Shown here: positions 1-13,500 of the stretch, one piece after another
How positions within the stretch are numbered: the stretch's first letter is position 1
Layout of the letters: each line of letters begins with the position of its first letter
Notes under the pieces: model-generated
What the model was told of the DNA's origin: nothing
What the model saw: only the letters and a program-made list of their open reading frames with translations
Databases searched by the model: none
Position numbers and translations under genes: made by a program
Assembly (NCBI GenBank): GCA_963693085.1
Contig: OY856410.1
Location: 883,954,335 to 884,018,334, forward strand
Reading direction: 5' to 3'
Origin: Alisma plantago-aquatica
Lineage: Eukaryota; Streptophyta; Magnoliopsida; Alismatales; Alismataceae
Length of the DNA stretch: 64,000 nt

Positions 1-700
1 TCCTTTGAAGTATTTATTTTCTTCTTCCAAGAGGACTCCTAATTTAATCTTATTCAACAACATTGGGATTAGCTTAATTGGTTTGAAGGATACCTATAAG
101 ATCTTACACTTGAAGCTTTTAGAGGTTGGAGAAAACCTATATGATTGTCACCTTATTCTCAAAATGATAGATGATGGAGGGAAGGATCTTGGGACATTGA
201 TATTTGGAATCCACATGCTTCCTAAGATCTCTAAAGCCATAGACTAGGGTGTATAATCTTGAGTACATCTCACCTATGTACTCAGACTTGGTCATCTTGA
301 GAAACTCAAACTTATGTTTAAGCATGCTAATTTGTGACTCCTTCACTTGCTTCATCCCTTCATTCTTAATGAAGTGTTTTTTTACATATGTCCATTATTG
401 TTATGAAAGAAGATATTCACTAGACTCACATGGAGAGAGGGTGTTGTGGAGGATGATAATCTCATTAGCATTAAGTTGACATCTCTTCATGGTCCTATCA
501 TCCCATGTACTCAAGTATCACTGTGCATGATGTAGGATAGTTTAGATATATTCCACATCTCAAATGTTATGAATTAAATGTAATTTTGCATACAAGTCTT
601 CAAATATTGGTAGTTTATGTCATCAAAGACTAATGGCTGGTGGTCTTGCCTCCCTAAAGATTGAGTGACCCAATCATGTTGTCTCCCATCTTGTCCAACT
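1..700 (-). pseudogene. Copia-like retrotransposon Gag remnant (UBN2-type), cut by the window edge
   Basis: Read on the minus strand, the segment gives a broken series of motifs typical of the UBN2/gag-polypeptide family of plant Copia elements. They occur in the right order from right to left: a DINYQYLKTCMQNYI-like stretch (family pattern FDGxNYxxWKxxM) near 560-625, an NANEIIILHNTL-like stretch near 430-480, then VKESQISMLKHKFEFLKM near 290-350, and an LIGIL-like stretch near 80-100. Stops and frameshifts separate them, so no intact protein remains. Gag would package element RNA into cytoplasmic particles. The rest of the element would lie left of the window. The family assignment is by recognised motif order, not by a search. 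Confidence 0.55.
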
Positions 701-2560
701 CGTGAGAGTACATGTTGGAGAAGACCTCACACATATACCACTTTAAGGTCTTCGAGCTCAAGAGGGGGGGTTTGAGAAACCAAACTTATTAGACAATCAA
801 ATTACATCACAAGTAAGGTGCAATAAATAAAATAAGAAATGGAGATAGAGATTAGAAAACCACAAAGATACACAAGTATGTAGAGTGGTTCTAGCTCAAT
901 GGTTGTGGAGATAGTTCCTAGAGAGGTCAACTTCTAAAATTTGGATAAGTACCATCTTGTGTTCAACCAAAGCAGTGTACACCAATAGATGGCCTTTTAT
1001 TCCACCAAATCAGAATATGCCAATATCCCTCTATGTATAGATTAAGAGTATCTAGATTCCTTTTCTAGGGACAAGGATCCAATGACCTTATAAAGGTCTT
1101 ACCTACCTTTACCAAGGGCTGCATGTTCTACACCCTCCTTAGTAAGGAAGAGCTTCAATCAACCTTTGTAATACAATGGGGTTGGAAGAAGGAGAAGAAA
1201 TTCAATATAGACACTTAGGACCATATCCTTTACAAGTACTGCTTTCACTCAATTTAATCAAGCAAGTGATAAAGCTCAAGGAGTGACTATACCCTCATTG
1301 AGGCACTTTCTCACAACTATAGATTAGGAGAAACTTCATGTAGATTGTATATATGGTTGAAGGTTCCTACATGCCCATAAATTTGATCATGATGAATTAT
1401 TATAATTTTTGGGGAGTAGAAAGATCTCCAACATACACATTCCAACTATATCACCCTATAAAAAATTAATTATGCATTTAAAACATCTTGGTATATAGTA
1501 CAACTAGATGAGTTTGCATGGGATAAATTTGACTGATTGCACTAGTATCACATACTAGCTAGGTAATTCATTCAAGTTTCAATTTTGAAATCTCAGTCGA
1601 TGACCTTACCTATGCATGTGGCATTTTGCTACTTAGTTGAGTTTTTCCATGGAAAACTTGACTAATGTATGTACATTGAAAAGCATGAATAGTGGCATTG
1701 ACTAGGAATATTCGGAAGATAGATATTACTATTTTAGGTTTTCCTAAATGTCCCAAATGCAACTAGAATCCATTCTAGGTCAACCTATTACATGTTTGAG
1801 AACAAGTCACATAATCATATCCATGATTTAAATCAAATATCTATAAATGATTCTATCTATTCTTTAGCTTTGATCTTTATGCATGACTTTAGTTAATTTC
1901 TCCAAATCTAGGATTTCATATTTTAGGCAATTCTAGAGTGTCTGACAATCTAGAATGATCTCAGAAGAAGAATTACACACATGAATAGAATGGTAATTAC
2001 ACCATAAAAGGTGAGTGTTGTAAACTATGGAGTCAAAATATGTAATATAACTACAGGGACAAGATTATCAGAATTAATATTTACTATGAATTAAAAAAAA
2101 TCAAAGGTTCATAAATAATCTTTTTTGGTTCTATATCTTGCTTAGAACAAAAGAGAACAAAGTATTCATTAAATTTGGATTGTGAATTGAAGAGGAGCAC
2201 ACATGTGTAAGTGTACCAAATTGTTATGGTGAGTTGGCACCTTGTGAACTTTTCTTTGTAGGAAGAGCATTTCAACTAGTATTGTTATGAGCCTGATGTG
2301 GAAATTGATAATGAATTAATGTTGTTTGAAACTACAAATATGGCTTACTTTTGCATTTCCATACTAGAAGAACCCTAAGTCATTGATAACTAGCATTTAT
2401 ATTTGTTGGTTCATGATGAAGATGACTCACCAAGTCAAATTTAGCTACATGTTACATACCAATATTAACAACATGTCATGAGAGGTCTGCAATGTAAAAT
2501 GTGGTTCAATTTCTAAACTATGATTGGTGGATGATTAGAGTTAGGGAAGTAATGTGAGCT
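700..2560. other. Unassigned AT-rich sequence
   Basis: No ORF of recognisable family. A G-run within gagctcaagaggggggg near 748-768 resembles a retroelement polypurine tract, but no matching LTR could be delimited. Probably old retroelement debris, possibly the 5' part of the Gag remnant to its left. Confidence 0.35.
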
Positions 2561-4303
2561 GTTTTAACACACAAATTCACTAAGGAAGAAAATCCCTAGA
2601 GTTTAACTTATCAACAAAAATCAACTTTCCCGCAAGCATCTGGGTCAGTTGTAGTATAGAAAAGGGTTGAACCCATGAGAAAAAATGATTAAGAATTGTT
2701 TAAACTTATTATTAAGAAAAATATTTAAATCTGGTTGTTGATGATTCTTATAGATAAAAGTAAAAATTAAGATTACTGACTAAACTAAAGATTTAATTCA
2801 ATTAATAAAAGATATTTGGATTCGGGGTTCACCCGCATAGCTTGGATAGTTATTCTAATTGATTCAACTCCTTGAATTAAATAAGCTAGATTAGGACCAA
2901 GCAGATTGTCTCTGTGCGGAGCATAATATTACAAGGATTGAACTTCTCACAAACCTAGGATCTTGGTGTTTATGGATCATTTGCCTATCATCTAGTAGAA
3001 GTCCATTGTGGATCTCATCTGGAGTTCTATGTACTCATTTGATGTTCTAACCTTAGGGCATGTCTCTTCACTAAAGGTTACAAAAAATAAGAAAATTGAT
3101 GGATCAAATAATAAATCAAGCAAAGATATCAAATAAAACACATCTAACAAATAAAATTCATAGAGTCAATATCAATTAGAATAAGATTTGGGCTTGGGGC
3201 TTCATCCCATGCCCTAAAAGAAATATCTACTTGTACATAGTCAGAATAAACACAGAAGTACATATAGAAAGAAAAGGAGTCATGTTGCTAGGGGTGTAGA
3301 GGAATAATTTGATAATATCCAACTTTATTATACAATCTAGCAGCACTCTAGTAGCTGTGATGAGGAAGATGATGGCTCCATCTCTCCTTTCCTTTCTCTA
3401 TGCACCCAAAGGGGGATCTGAGATGATAGGGTATGACCCCCCTTGAATGTGGTGGCTGGATTTATTTATAATGAAATATGGGAATGCTTAAGTTTGTTCA
3501 CCTCCAATATATAGAGATATTGAGAGAGAACAATCACTTAATAATACCAATCAACAACAATAGTTTCATTTCTATTGAGAAACAATCATGGAGATAATTT
3601 TTTAGAGTTTGACTGTGGAGATAATTGTGGAGAGAGAAAGATCATTGTTGTTGATCTCGATTATTACAATTCACATCTACAAGTAACGCCATATGCTCGA
3701 CTTTTAGCTCATGATATAATGAAGAAATAACGTTTAGACACCCTCTCGATTGTGGCTGGTCAATATCATTAATTACATGTTATCTTCATACAAAATAGTA
3801 TTCTCATGTCTTGTTGTTTTATTAGCCAACTGATATAACTTGACTTGACTTATTTAATTGCTTGCTCAAATTTTTAAACATAAGGGAAACTCAATAGTTG
3901 TCTTTGTGCCTCTAAGGAGTAATTGATGAAAATTTTAGTTGCTTGCTTCAACAGGCAATGGAGAATATTTTTCCATTGGATTTTTTTATTATTTTAACCT
4001 CTCAACTTATTTGATTCCTTTGTAATTAATACTTTTGAAAGGCTCAATTGACTAATCAATATATGCCTTAACTCCTTTGTTGTGGATTTTCATTACAAAT
4101 GTTTGAGCAAATATCAGGATGGTCACAAGTTCCAAACCAGTATAGAAATAATTTTTTTTCTATGGATAATGAAATTCCTTTATAAATCATATTTAAAGAT
4201 TGCATTCAAATTTTGTATGCAAAAGATACATCTGTTTTGGTGCAGGATATATATATATATATATATATATCTGTGTGTGTATACATACATATATATATGT
4301 GTG

Positions 4304-4338
<35 letters not shown>

Positions 4339-4365
4339 CTGTGTGTGTGTGTATAAATACATATA

Positions 4366-4413
<48 letters not shown>

Positions 4414-4904
4414 CCGAAAGATCTACAAGTCAGTTGACTGTATGAAAAATCTAGAACAAAATTTTCATGTAATGAAATTCCCTTTCCAACACATATTTCA
4501 ACATTAAATTTGAGTTTGGATGCAAAAGATATGGCTATTTTGGTGTGAAATATATCAGGCACTATGAGAAGACCGACCAAAAAGGAAATTGACCGACTAA
4601 AAAGCCAATCGTCTGGTTCGATAACTAGTCAACTGATTGGCAATTTTGGGAGGCTAAGATGTGCACTTTAAGCCTCCTTGATCTTGTAATTCCCAGAGTA
4701 TTTATGAGAGTTCTTGATCTTTGGAGTGAGTGGGTACAATTGGGATGTTTTCCTAATATCAATGAGTAAATCTAATTCGTACTCTAATTTAGGAGACAAA
4801 AGAAAAACTAAATGATTCAATCCTAAAACTAGGAAATAACAACACAATGTCCCTAAGAAGTGATCTAAAAGATGAAATAAAAAGATATGAATATGAATTC
4901 ATCA
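2561..4904 (-). repeat. Left LTR (3' LTR of the minus-strand element)
   Basis: Aligns over its length with 7783-9803 plus 16469-16699. Shared landmarks are the cacacaa(a)ttc start, the 'gggttcaccc/gggctcatcg' segment, the aaacacatctaacaaataaa segment and the gtcgaccgattgg-like block. It ends in attcatca. It contains the uninterrupted sequence (gctaagatgtgcacttta, about 4657-4674) into whose counterpart CACTA element A inserted in the other LTR. It also carries a long dinucleotide repeat absent from the other LTR. Confidence 0.7.
4247..4411. repeat. Compound (AT)n/(GT)n microsatellite
   Basis: About 165 bp of alternating AT and GT/AC dinucleotides with short interruptions. In the sister LTR the corresponding place (about 9691-9700) holds only a short gtatatatctgt stretch, so the tract expanded after the two LTRs were formed. 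Long open frames over it on both strands are artefacts of the dinucleotide composition. Confidence 0.95.
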
Positions 4905-7750
4905 AATCACCCCAAGTTGAATGTTACTCATCCTTGAGAAACATATACCAAATAATACTAACAACATGTCCTCCTCTACTGCATATCACCTCTTGCATCC
5001 ATGCTACCTTTCATTGCCAAGTGACCCTAATTTTCTGAAATAACAAAACACAATTTTCCATATTCCCTACTCAAAATTGTTTCACAATCTATTTCAAAGT
5101 CAAGACCTTCCCACATATTCTTATGATTTCTACATAAGAACATGATTTATTGTTTGATTGGGTTGGGGTTATGTAGATTTCCCTAGGTAGAAAAATGGAG
5201 TGAAAGGAGACATAGAAGAAGGTGATCTCTCCTTTTGTTTGACTCGAGATCATTTAGTTTTGCTACAATTATATTGATTGTATCTTTTTGTGTTCTTGTT
5301 GGCATCTTTTCTTTATTGGTATGCCCCTATTACATATGAAGGGTATGGAAGATGCGATAGAGGTAAAAAGGGTGTGCCAGCCAGAACTTGGAGTTTGACA
5401 CTATTTTTAGCTTTGTTGTTTGTTTCTATCGAATGGAGGAGTAAAAAGATGATGGAAGAAATGTAGTAGAGGCTGAACTTGTGCATCTCATATTTTGAAT
5501 TTAGTACATTGAGAGTATCAAAAAATTAGTTCAATTTTCTAAAAAATATGCAACAATCAAGATATTTCACAAGCTATTACACAATTCAAGTAAAGACACA
5601 TCACATTTGATTCTGATAGATCCTTGTGGCTTGCCACCTTTTCTAAGGAGCAGTGCTACTCAAAGTCCTAGGTGACTGAAGGAGTTCTAGCGATGGTAGT
5701 TCATGAGTTTGTTACAAGACAATTACTTCATTCAAGGAGTTCACTAACAAAACCATGGATATAAGAAACAACTGGGTGACTAGTAAAGGTCATAGCATAT
5801 GCAAGAAAGGGAAAGAAACTACATGCAAATAAAAATAAAATGTGAATAATTAGAAATAAGGAAAGATAGAGTGGGCGGAATAGGTACATACCACCCACCT
5901 CCACCTGAACTTGGAATTTTTCTTGTCCTGAGTAAATTATAAATCAAATACAGAGCGAAGAAATCCTAGATGCTCTTCCATGAGGTCCTCACATCATGAA
6001 GAAGGTCCAGCTAAAAGGAATATGAACAAGGGATAACACCTTGTACATGACTCCTCCATAGTGGAATATATACTATGATGGTCATGGCATCTAGAATTGG
6101 TTGTCTGGATGCTTGAATTAACATTGCTTTTTCACTCACAGTCCATCCAATAGGATCCATGAAAAAACCTCCCTTAGTATAGGAAGTGTGGTAAAAATGT
6201 GAGGATCTAGAAGAAATGGCACAATGTAGTAATGGTGCCGGTCTAGTAGCCTCAATATTTTCTCGTATGTGAATGCTAGAGATAGACTACATTCTTCTGT
6301 GGCTAAGGTAGTAAATGAAGAATCTACCACATGTAATGTCAGCTCAGGTGGAGGATCTGGATCTGGTTTCTCCTTATCATATCGATATGAATGCAGTAGG
6401 AGTGGTGAGTCATGAGAAGAATAATCTCACTTAAATCATCATTATCAATAATTTTATATGACTCTGCTTCTTCATGAATAAAAATGCAATCAACATTGTG
6501 ATCAATGGGGGTAGTGGGGTTCATTATTGACTAAACATGTTGCTCTACTACCTCAGTGCAAGTTGTACCCAAGTCACATGTGGGTTCCAAAGAAATTAGT
6601 ATAGGAATATCTTCACTATAGTTGAACAACGGGGACATGTGAACTTCTTATGGAGGTGGCGGATCCCCACATAGACCAACTATATATGAATAGAAACTAG
6701 TTATGGAGGGGTGTAGGGCTCCTGATGAGAAAGTCTCTCTTTATAAGAACTCATCAATCCTTTATGGTAGGGTGGTGATTCATTATCCAGCATAGGCTCA
6801 ACCAAAGTTGTTTGATCATTATATGAGTCTTAAATTTGAAGATCTACTTCCTCAAACTGTGAGGTTACCACTATATCATGTATTTTTGTTTCAAAATGGA
6901 AATGTCTCATCCTAATCTGTGATCCTGACAGTTGACTTCCTTATCTTCTCTAGAAAATTTCCATGTTGAGCCTCAAAAGCCTTAGATTTTAGAAGAGTTG
7001 TTCATTTAACTGTGACATACCCACATCTAGCTTCTTGCTTTCAGCTATCTACTTAGCTAATATCCTCTCTGGAGCACCAGATATCTCCTCTTATTGAGGT
7101 GAATTATGGTTTTCATAATAAGGTTCTTCATTGTACTCCCCATAATATTGTTGGTCACAACCCCCCTCATTAGGATATTGATTTGTGTAGCATGGTTCCT
7201 CATAATAGCCTCCATAAATTTGTGTATTATAACTTGCATCATATTCACAATCATAGGAAATATTGGCATCTCGCTCAATAATGATCTTACAAAGTGTTGT
7301 CATAATTTGTGGGGACACAATTTGATAGTCTACTAATGTATAATTGTAATAACCATACAATTGACATTGTTGATAATGTTGCGTTGACCAATGATGTACT
7401 GCAGTGTCTCGAGTCTCATGTTTAGTGGACATAGATGCTCTTATCTCTTTTACAAGGTCCATCCTTCGTACAATGAGGGAAAATACATCTAATGGTTGAG
7501 TTCTTCCTCATCCATTCTATTTCGATGAGTCCGATTGAGATGATGGAAATTCTTGTCAATCTCCTGATCGAATGCATGTGCTGTAGAATTGACATATTAT
7601 GACCTTCATATACACCATGGGTAATGGAAAATAGATCATATAATGTCAAGACTCAAGGAAGTATCAGTTCTAGAAGATATAAATGATATCAAATTAAAGA
7701 GAAAAAATCCTAATAATTCAAAGCAATGGTGTTTGAATCGTATTCCATTC
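4905..7750 (-). pseudogene. Interior of the non-autonomous LTR element; decayed Gag-like reading frame
   Basis: On the minus strand a Tyr/Asn/Glu-rich open stretch (7462-7091, with YYGEYNEEPYYEN near its end) is followed by further short open stretches (6524-6339, 6330-6136) broken by stops. Position just downstream of the primer site and the polar composition suggest a gag-derived frame. No protease, reverse transcriptase or integrase motif was seen. The interior is far shorter than that of an autonomous Ty3 element. Function beyond packaging or template signals cannot be assigned. Confidence 0.45.
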
Positions 7751-7768
7751 TCCCTGGCAACACCACCA
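7751..7768 (-). other. Primer-binding site, tRNA-Asp-like
   Basis: Plus-strand tccctggcaacaccacca matches the plant tRNA-Asp 3' end (known family primer) at about 14 of 18 positions. It sits about 14 bp from the LTR edge at 7783. The mismatches include CpG-type changes expected of an old copy. It fixes the element's orientation as minus. Confidence 0.6.
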
Positions 7769-7782
7769 AAATTTTTGCGAGG

Positions 7783-9803
7783 TATTTTCACACACAATTC
7801 AAAAAAGGAAGAAAATCCCTAGACTTTAATCTTATGAACAACAATCAACTCACCAACAAGTGAACGGGTCAAGTGTAGCAAAGAAAAGGGTCAAGTCCAT
7901 GAGACAACATGATTAAGAATTGTTTAGAACCTAATATTAAGAAAAATATTCAAATCTGGTTGTTGAGAAAGATTATATCTAAAACTAGAAATAAAGATTG
8001 TAGGAGAAAAAATAATTAAATTGAAGAATTAATTCAATTAATAAAATATATTGGAGTCTGGGGCTCATCGCCATAGCCTGCATAGCTATTTTAGTTGGTT
8101 TGATTCCTTGCATCAAATAAGCTACATTAGGACCAACCCAATTGTGTCTTGTGGAGCACAATCTCTCAAGAATCAAGCTCCTGACACACCTAAAATCTTA
8201 GCATTTATGGATCATTGTCCATTTGTATAGTAGAAATTTATTTGTGATCTCATCTAGAGTTCTGTGTCCATTTTGTGTTCCAACCTTAGGGTCCATGGTC
8301 TCTTTACCAAAGTTATAACAAACAAGAAAAATGATGGATCAAATAAAAAATCACGTGCATATATTAAATAAAACACATCTAACAAATAAATATTTAGGAG
8401 TCAATATCAATTAGAACAAGATACGCACTATGGGGCTACACCCCATGACCCCATATAATTATCTACTTGCTCGTAGTTAGAATAAACACAAAAGTATAGA
8501 TACAAAGAGAAGGAGTCGTGTTTCTAGGGGTGTATAGGAAGAATCCAAATATATCTAACTCTATTCTACAATCTAGCAGCAATCTGGTAGTCTCAATGAA
8601 GAAGATAAGACTCCTTCTTTCCTTTCTTTTCTCTAAGCACCCTAACAAGGCTCTGAGATGATAGAATATGACCCCTTGAAAGTGGTGGTTGGATTATATA
8701 TATAATGAAAGATGGGAAGCCTTAAGTTTGTCTTCTGCCAATGCAAAGAGTTATTGAGAGAGGGCAGTGGCTTAATAATGCCAATCAACAACAACCATTT
8801 CATTTCCATGGAGAGTCCATCACAAAGATTTTTTTGACAGTTTTACTATAGAGATCATTATGGAGAGAGAAAGATAGTTGTTGCTAATATTGATTATTAT
8901 AATTCATGGCTGTAATTAATATCATATGCTTGACTTTTGTATCATGAGCATATGGAGAAATAATGGTGAGACACCCTCTGAATTGTGGTAAGAAAATAGC
9001 TTTAATTACATGCACCTTCCATACAAAAGTTCATGGTCCTAGCTTGTTGCTTTTATTGGACAACTAATATCACTTCCTTGAATTATTTAATCACTTGCTG
9101 AACCTTTTAAACATAAGGGAAACTCAATGCTTACTTGTCTTCGTGCCCAGTCAAAGGAGTAATCTTTTACAATTTTAATTGATTTCCCCAGTAGCTAATG
9201 GGGAATGTTATTGCATTATATTTATTTTAATTATTTTGTTCACTCAACTTCTTTGACTCCATCATAATTAACACATTTAAAAGGATCAATTGACTAATCA
9301 ATAAATAGTCCTTAACTCCTTTACTTGAGATTTTTGTTATAGGAGTTTCTAACGAATCTCGGTCCAGCCCAAGGTTACAAAGATGTCCAAATATATATTA
9401 TTCCCATAGGTAATGAAATTCCCTTTCTCATACATATTTAAACATTAAATGCTTAGCTAATATGCAAAATATATGGTCGTTTGGGTGCAACATTTATCTT
9501 AGGCACCGTTATATAAGATCTAAATGATAGTTGACTGATTGGAAAATCTAGTCGGACATTTATAAAATTTAGTCAAGTGATTAGAAAATCCAAAATATGT
9601 TTTTCCTCTATATAATAAAATTCCTTTTCCAAGTCATATTTAACATTAAATATAGAGTTCAGAAGCAAAAGATATGTCTATTCTGGTGTTGTATATATCT
9701 GTCACTGCCAAAAGATCTACATGTGAGTTGACTAAGTGGGAAGACAATCGACCGGTTGGATAACCAGTCGACCGATTGAAAATTATGGGAGTCTAAGATA
9801 TGC
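7783..9803 (-). repeat. Right LTR (5' LTR), portion left of the CACTA insertion
   Basis: Counterpart of 2561-4690. The match runs up to gtctaagatatgc at 9791-9803, where CACTA element A begins. The LTR resumes at 16469. Relative to the left LTR it lacks the long AT/GT microsatellite. A rough internal duplication (a unit with the 'atgaaattcc...cattaaat...caaaagatatg' pattern) is visible in both LTRs. Confidence 0.7.
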
Positions 9804-9817
9804 CACTACTACAGAAA
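9804..9817. repeat. Left terminal inverted repeat of CACTA A
   Basis: CACTACTACAGAAA is identical to the inverted right end at 16452-16465. Target duplication TGC lies at 9801-9803. Confidence 0.95.
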
Positions 9818-9824
9818 TAGCCTT

Positions 9825-10265
9825 TGGCGTCGGTTTTTTAACCCCCTTTGGCGACGGTTTTCAAGCGACACCTATGTGGGCGTCGCTAAAGGTCAAACTC
9901 TTCGGCATAGGTTTTATAACTGACGCCTATATGATCTATCGGCGTCGGTTATATATAGTTGGCCGACGTCTATAGGGTTCGCGCCACAAAAAAGGGCACC
10001 ACCTAGGACACTTTCGGCGTCGGTTAACAACTGAACACCCGACGCCATACTCCCAGACGACACGGCCGTGCTTCGCTGTACGGCTGTGTTTAGTACTATA
10101 GGCGTCAGTTTTATACTAATAAGCAACGCCTTTTCCACCACGGCCGTGCTTTCCTGCATGGTCGGGTTGTTTGTCGCATTCGGCGTCGGTTTTTATCCAA
10201 TAACCGACGTTGTAGGCCGTAGGCGTCGGTGTTCTATAAATAACTGATGCCTATACTTTAATTTT
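9825..10265. repeat. Left subterminal repeat array of CACTA A
   Basis: Repeated ggcgtcggtt units in both orientations, often paired so that ggcgtcggtt and its inverse aaccgacgcc flank a short AT spacer. Such subterminal repeats are the transposase and accessory-protein binding region in En/Spm-type elements (family knowledge). Here they also form small hairpins. The same motif recurs at the right end and in element B. Confidence 0.85.
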
Positions 10266-10513
10266 TTTTTCTTATCAGTTTGCAGGCCGACTGGGGCTGG
10301 TCAGCAGGATGAGAACCTGCAGTTCAGTTTCCTGAACTACAGGTTTACGACATCCATTGATATCGGCCTACAAACATGCCACAAACCTACAAAATTAACA
10401 AATATTTTTTCACACAAGTAGATACATTCAGACATCAATTTAATTTCACATTCACACATGTAGAAACATTCAAATACATGTATAAACATTCAGAAATATT
10501 TATTTACAAAATA

Positions 10514-13500
10514 TCATTCAGGATCGCTATCAGCATCCCAATTATATCTTACAATCGCCACTGCTTGTATGGCTTTTGCCCATTCTTCTCTTACTTCATT
10601 TAATGCTTCCATCGTATATGGAGCATTTACATTTTTTAAGCATTTACCTATAGTGTGGTCAGTTTTAAACACCTGCAAAGAGAATGATGTATATATATAA
10701 GTAATAATATAAAAATAAGATTGATATATTTCATAATAACTAATGAGACTATATATAATACCTCATGTATGGTATTAATATCCAATGCGGCATGTCGGAT
10801 AATCATATGCATAAATCGCATCACATAGTATGCGCATGCCCAGCCGTTGTCTTGTGTAGCACACTATAAATTGAAACATACAAAATATTAAAAAATACAA
10901 CTAAGCACAGTTCACATAAATAATATATATATTAGAGTCGGGAACTTACTTTTACGTTCTCCCAAATTATTGGCTGGTTCTTTCTCTTTGGTACATTTCC
11001 TCTAGCATTTTTGAATGCATCTAAATCCCTACATGTTAATGTAATACAGTAAATTGCATAATTAAATAATAATGTAATAACATATGTTAACGGATATAAA
11101 AATGAAATATTTCTCACCAGAATAATGGCATTCTCAACATGTGTCCAATTTTAGTGTTCAATGTACTTCCCGCAGGATCTAGATAATAAACAGTGAACGT
11201 CCCGGGGATAATAACTAGTAACTCCCAATGTCTAGCGCTATAGGTAAAAAAGTTAAAAATTAATAACTCAAAATGCACAATAAAAATGGAATTTTCTTAA
11301 GTCCAAATTATAAATAAAGTAAACTTACTTGACATTGAATGGAGCTATTATTATTGTCTTGTTTTGCTGACTGAAAATTTTAAAAGCATCTATACAATAT
11401 TGTTGAACACTATCAGGGTCTTTAGCTACCATACTAATCAATGATGGAATCAAAAATCCCACATGATCAAATGCAAATTGTTTGCATTGATCTTTGACTA
11501 AGTAGCTGCAAAACATGTATTACGTACGCATTAATATATAAGAAACCAAATCACCGGGTCTTACAGAAGGTATATGGATGTATAAACAAGATCTCACCTT
11601 ATCCATGTCTCTATCATTGATGTATTCAGCCAATCATACATAAACAGCTCAATAATATCTTGTATAAATAAAGAGCTATCGTATGATTGACCTGCATAAT
11701 CTGCTTCTAAAGAAACAACTATAGGGCAATGTATATTATGTGCCCGTAGCCAACATGCCATTCCCCTACAAGCAGGACCTAACGTGCATTTTAGGTCAGT
11801 TGGAACCCAACTTGGTAAAGCAGGAAGTGGAGGTGGAGGCCTAGGTGCTCTGGGTGTCTTCTTTTTAACCTGTATATATAATTTCAGATCAGTTGACCTC
11901 ATATATACAGATTAACAATCTAAAGTAATGCAAATTTATCTTACAATTTCAGTAGTGTAGACGACATCTGCTTTGGGCCACAATATCACCCCGCCTTCTG
12001 CCTCACCAAGTGTATCAATATCTGGGTGGGCATATGGCAATGCAGCTTCCCTCCAATCGGGTAATACACATATCGGGCTCACATGAACGTAGCCCTACGG
12101 CATTGGAGTCCCATGAAACGTTGCCCCAGGAAGGGATGGGTAAGCCCGCGCCTCTACAACAACATAGTCTTGCATTCTTAAGCGGAATGGCTTCAATGCC
12201 TACAAATTTACGTAAAGAATGTTATACATATATACATATCATCTTGAAAACATATCATCTTGAAAAGACTAGCTACAATGTCATAAACAATACTTACAAG
12301 AGACGTGCTAGGCGATGGGTCTCCAGGATTACTCGCAGTCTGTGCATCAGAAGAAGAGTGGGTCGCCATAGGCTGATTAGAAGCCTGAGATGCCTGCCAC
12401 CGCACTATTTCTTCCTTGACCTTCTCAGCAACTATATCATTGACCTTCTTAGCAACTATATCCTCAACTCTCTTATTCTCCTATACATGGATAAAAGAAA
12501 CATTAGCTTCTTATTATTGAATTGCCTTTTGTAGTAACATTCTAAAAAAAGAATAGGTTACCTCTTCTTGTGAAAGTCCCGCTCTGGGTTTGCGCTGGGA
12601 TGGCCCAAAGAATGCTTTGATGCCCACACCAGCGCCTGCACCCCTAACACGTCCAGGATGCTCTGGGTTACCCAGAGCAACTGTCAATTCATCCCTTGTG
12701 CCCTGAGGGATGAATGTGCCTTGTTTCCTCTGCTCATGCAGCTCCCGCTAATCACCATCAACACACATGATTAGTTAACACCACAAATAATCATTATTCA
12801 AACGATTGCTCTAAGAGTTGTATTTCACCATTTTCACAGCCGCCTCAGTAGTTACGGGCTTCTTTATTTCACCCTTCTTGTTTTGCCTCCCATCTATCTA
12901 GATATTATAGCGAGGCATGGGTGTGGCAGACTCCTGAGTAGCAGTAGACTCCTGAGTAGCCGTAGACTCCTCCTGTAGTCTTTGGTGAACGCTTGCATAG
13001 CCCTTTGGACCCATAGTGTGGTCATGCACATTCAGTGCACGCCTTGCTTTTTGCGCGTCACTGAGGGCCTAGTTAGTATGCACATTAATGATTTGGTTAG
13101 TAGCACTAAATGTTAATCTTGAATAGGTGAATACAACGTATATTAATTAAATTGGGAGTGACGCCTAATACCTTGAATTCTTCAGATTTTCTTGAAGCAA
13201 CAAAATTGTCCCAATCTTCTTTGTCTAAGAAGTTCCACTGCTCAAGGGCTGACTTCTTCTTCTTATCACCATCTTTTATGTATTCTCTGTTCAAATTTGT
13301 CCTATATTTCCTAAGCATTTTTCCAGTGCGTAGCATCAAACTTTTACGATGCAGCTTCTCATCCAATGCAAATAGATTCTGTAAAATAGAATTCTTATTA
13401 ACTAGTATCCAAAAATAGAATTGCAAATAATATAATTTGTAATCTATAAAATAGAATTGCAAATAATAATAACTCACACATAAATCCTTCCATATCAAGT

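Noticed and set aside
4082..4580. Long open frames on both strands (Tyr/Ile/Val/Cys/His/Thr-rich)
   Set aside because: Translations of an AT/GT dinucleotide tract, which is open in several frames by composition; no protein family fits.
12010..12534. 174-residue plus-strand open frame inside CACTA A
   Set aside because: Antisense to accessory-gene exons that carry family motifs on the minus strand; no motif of its own.
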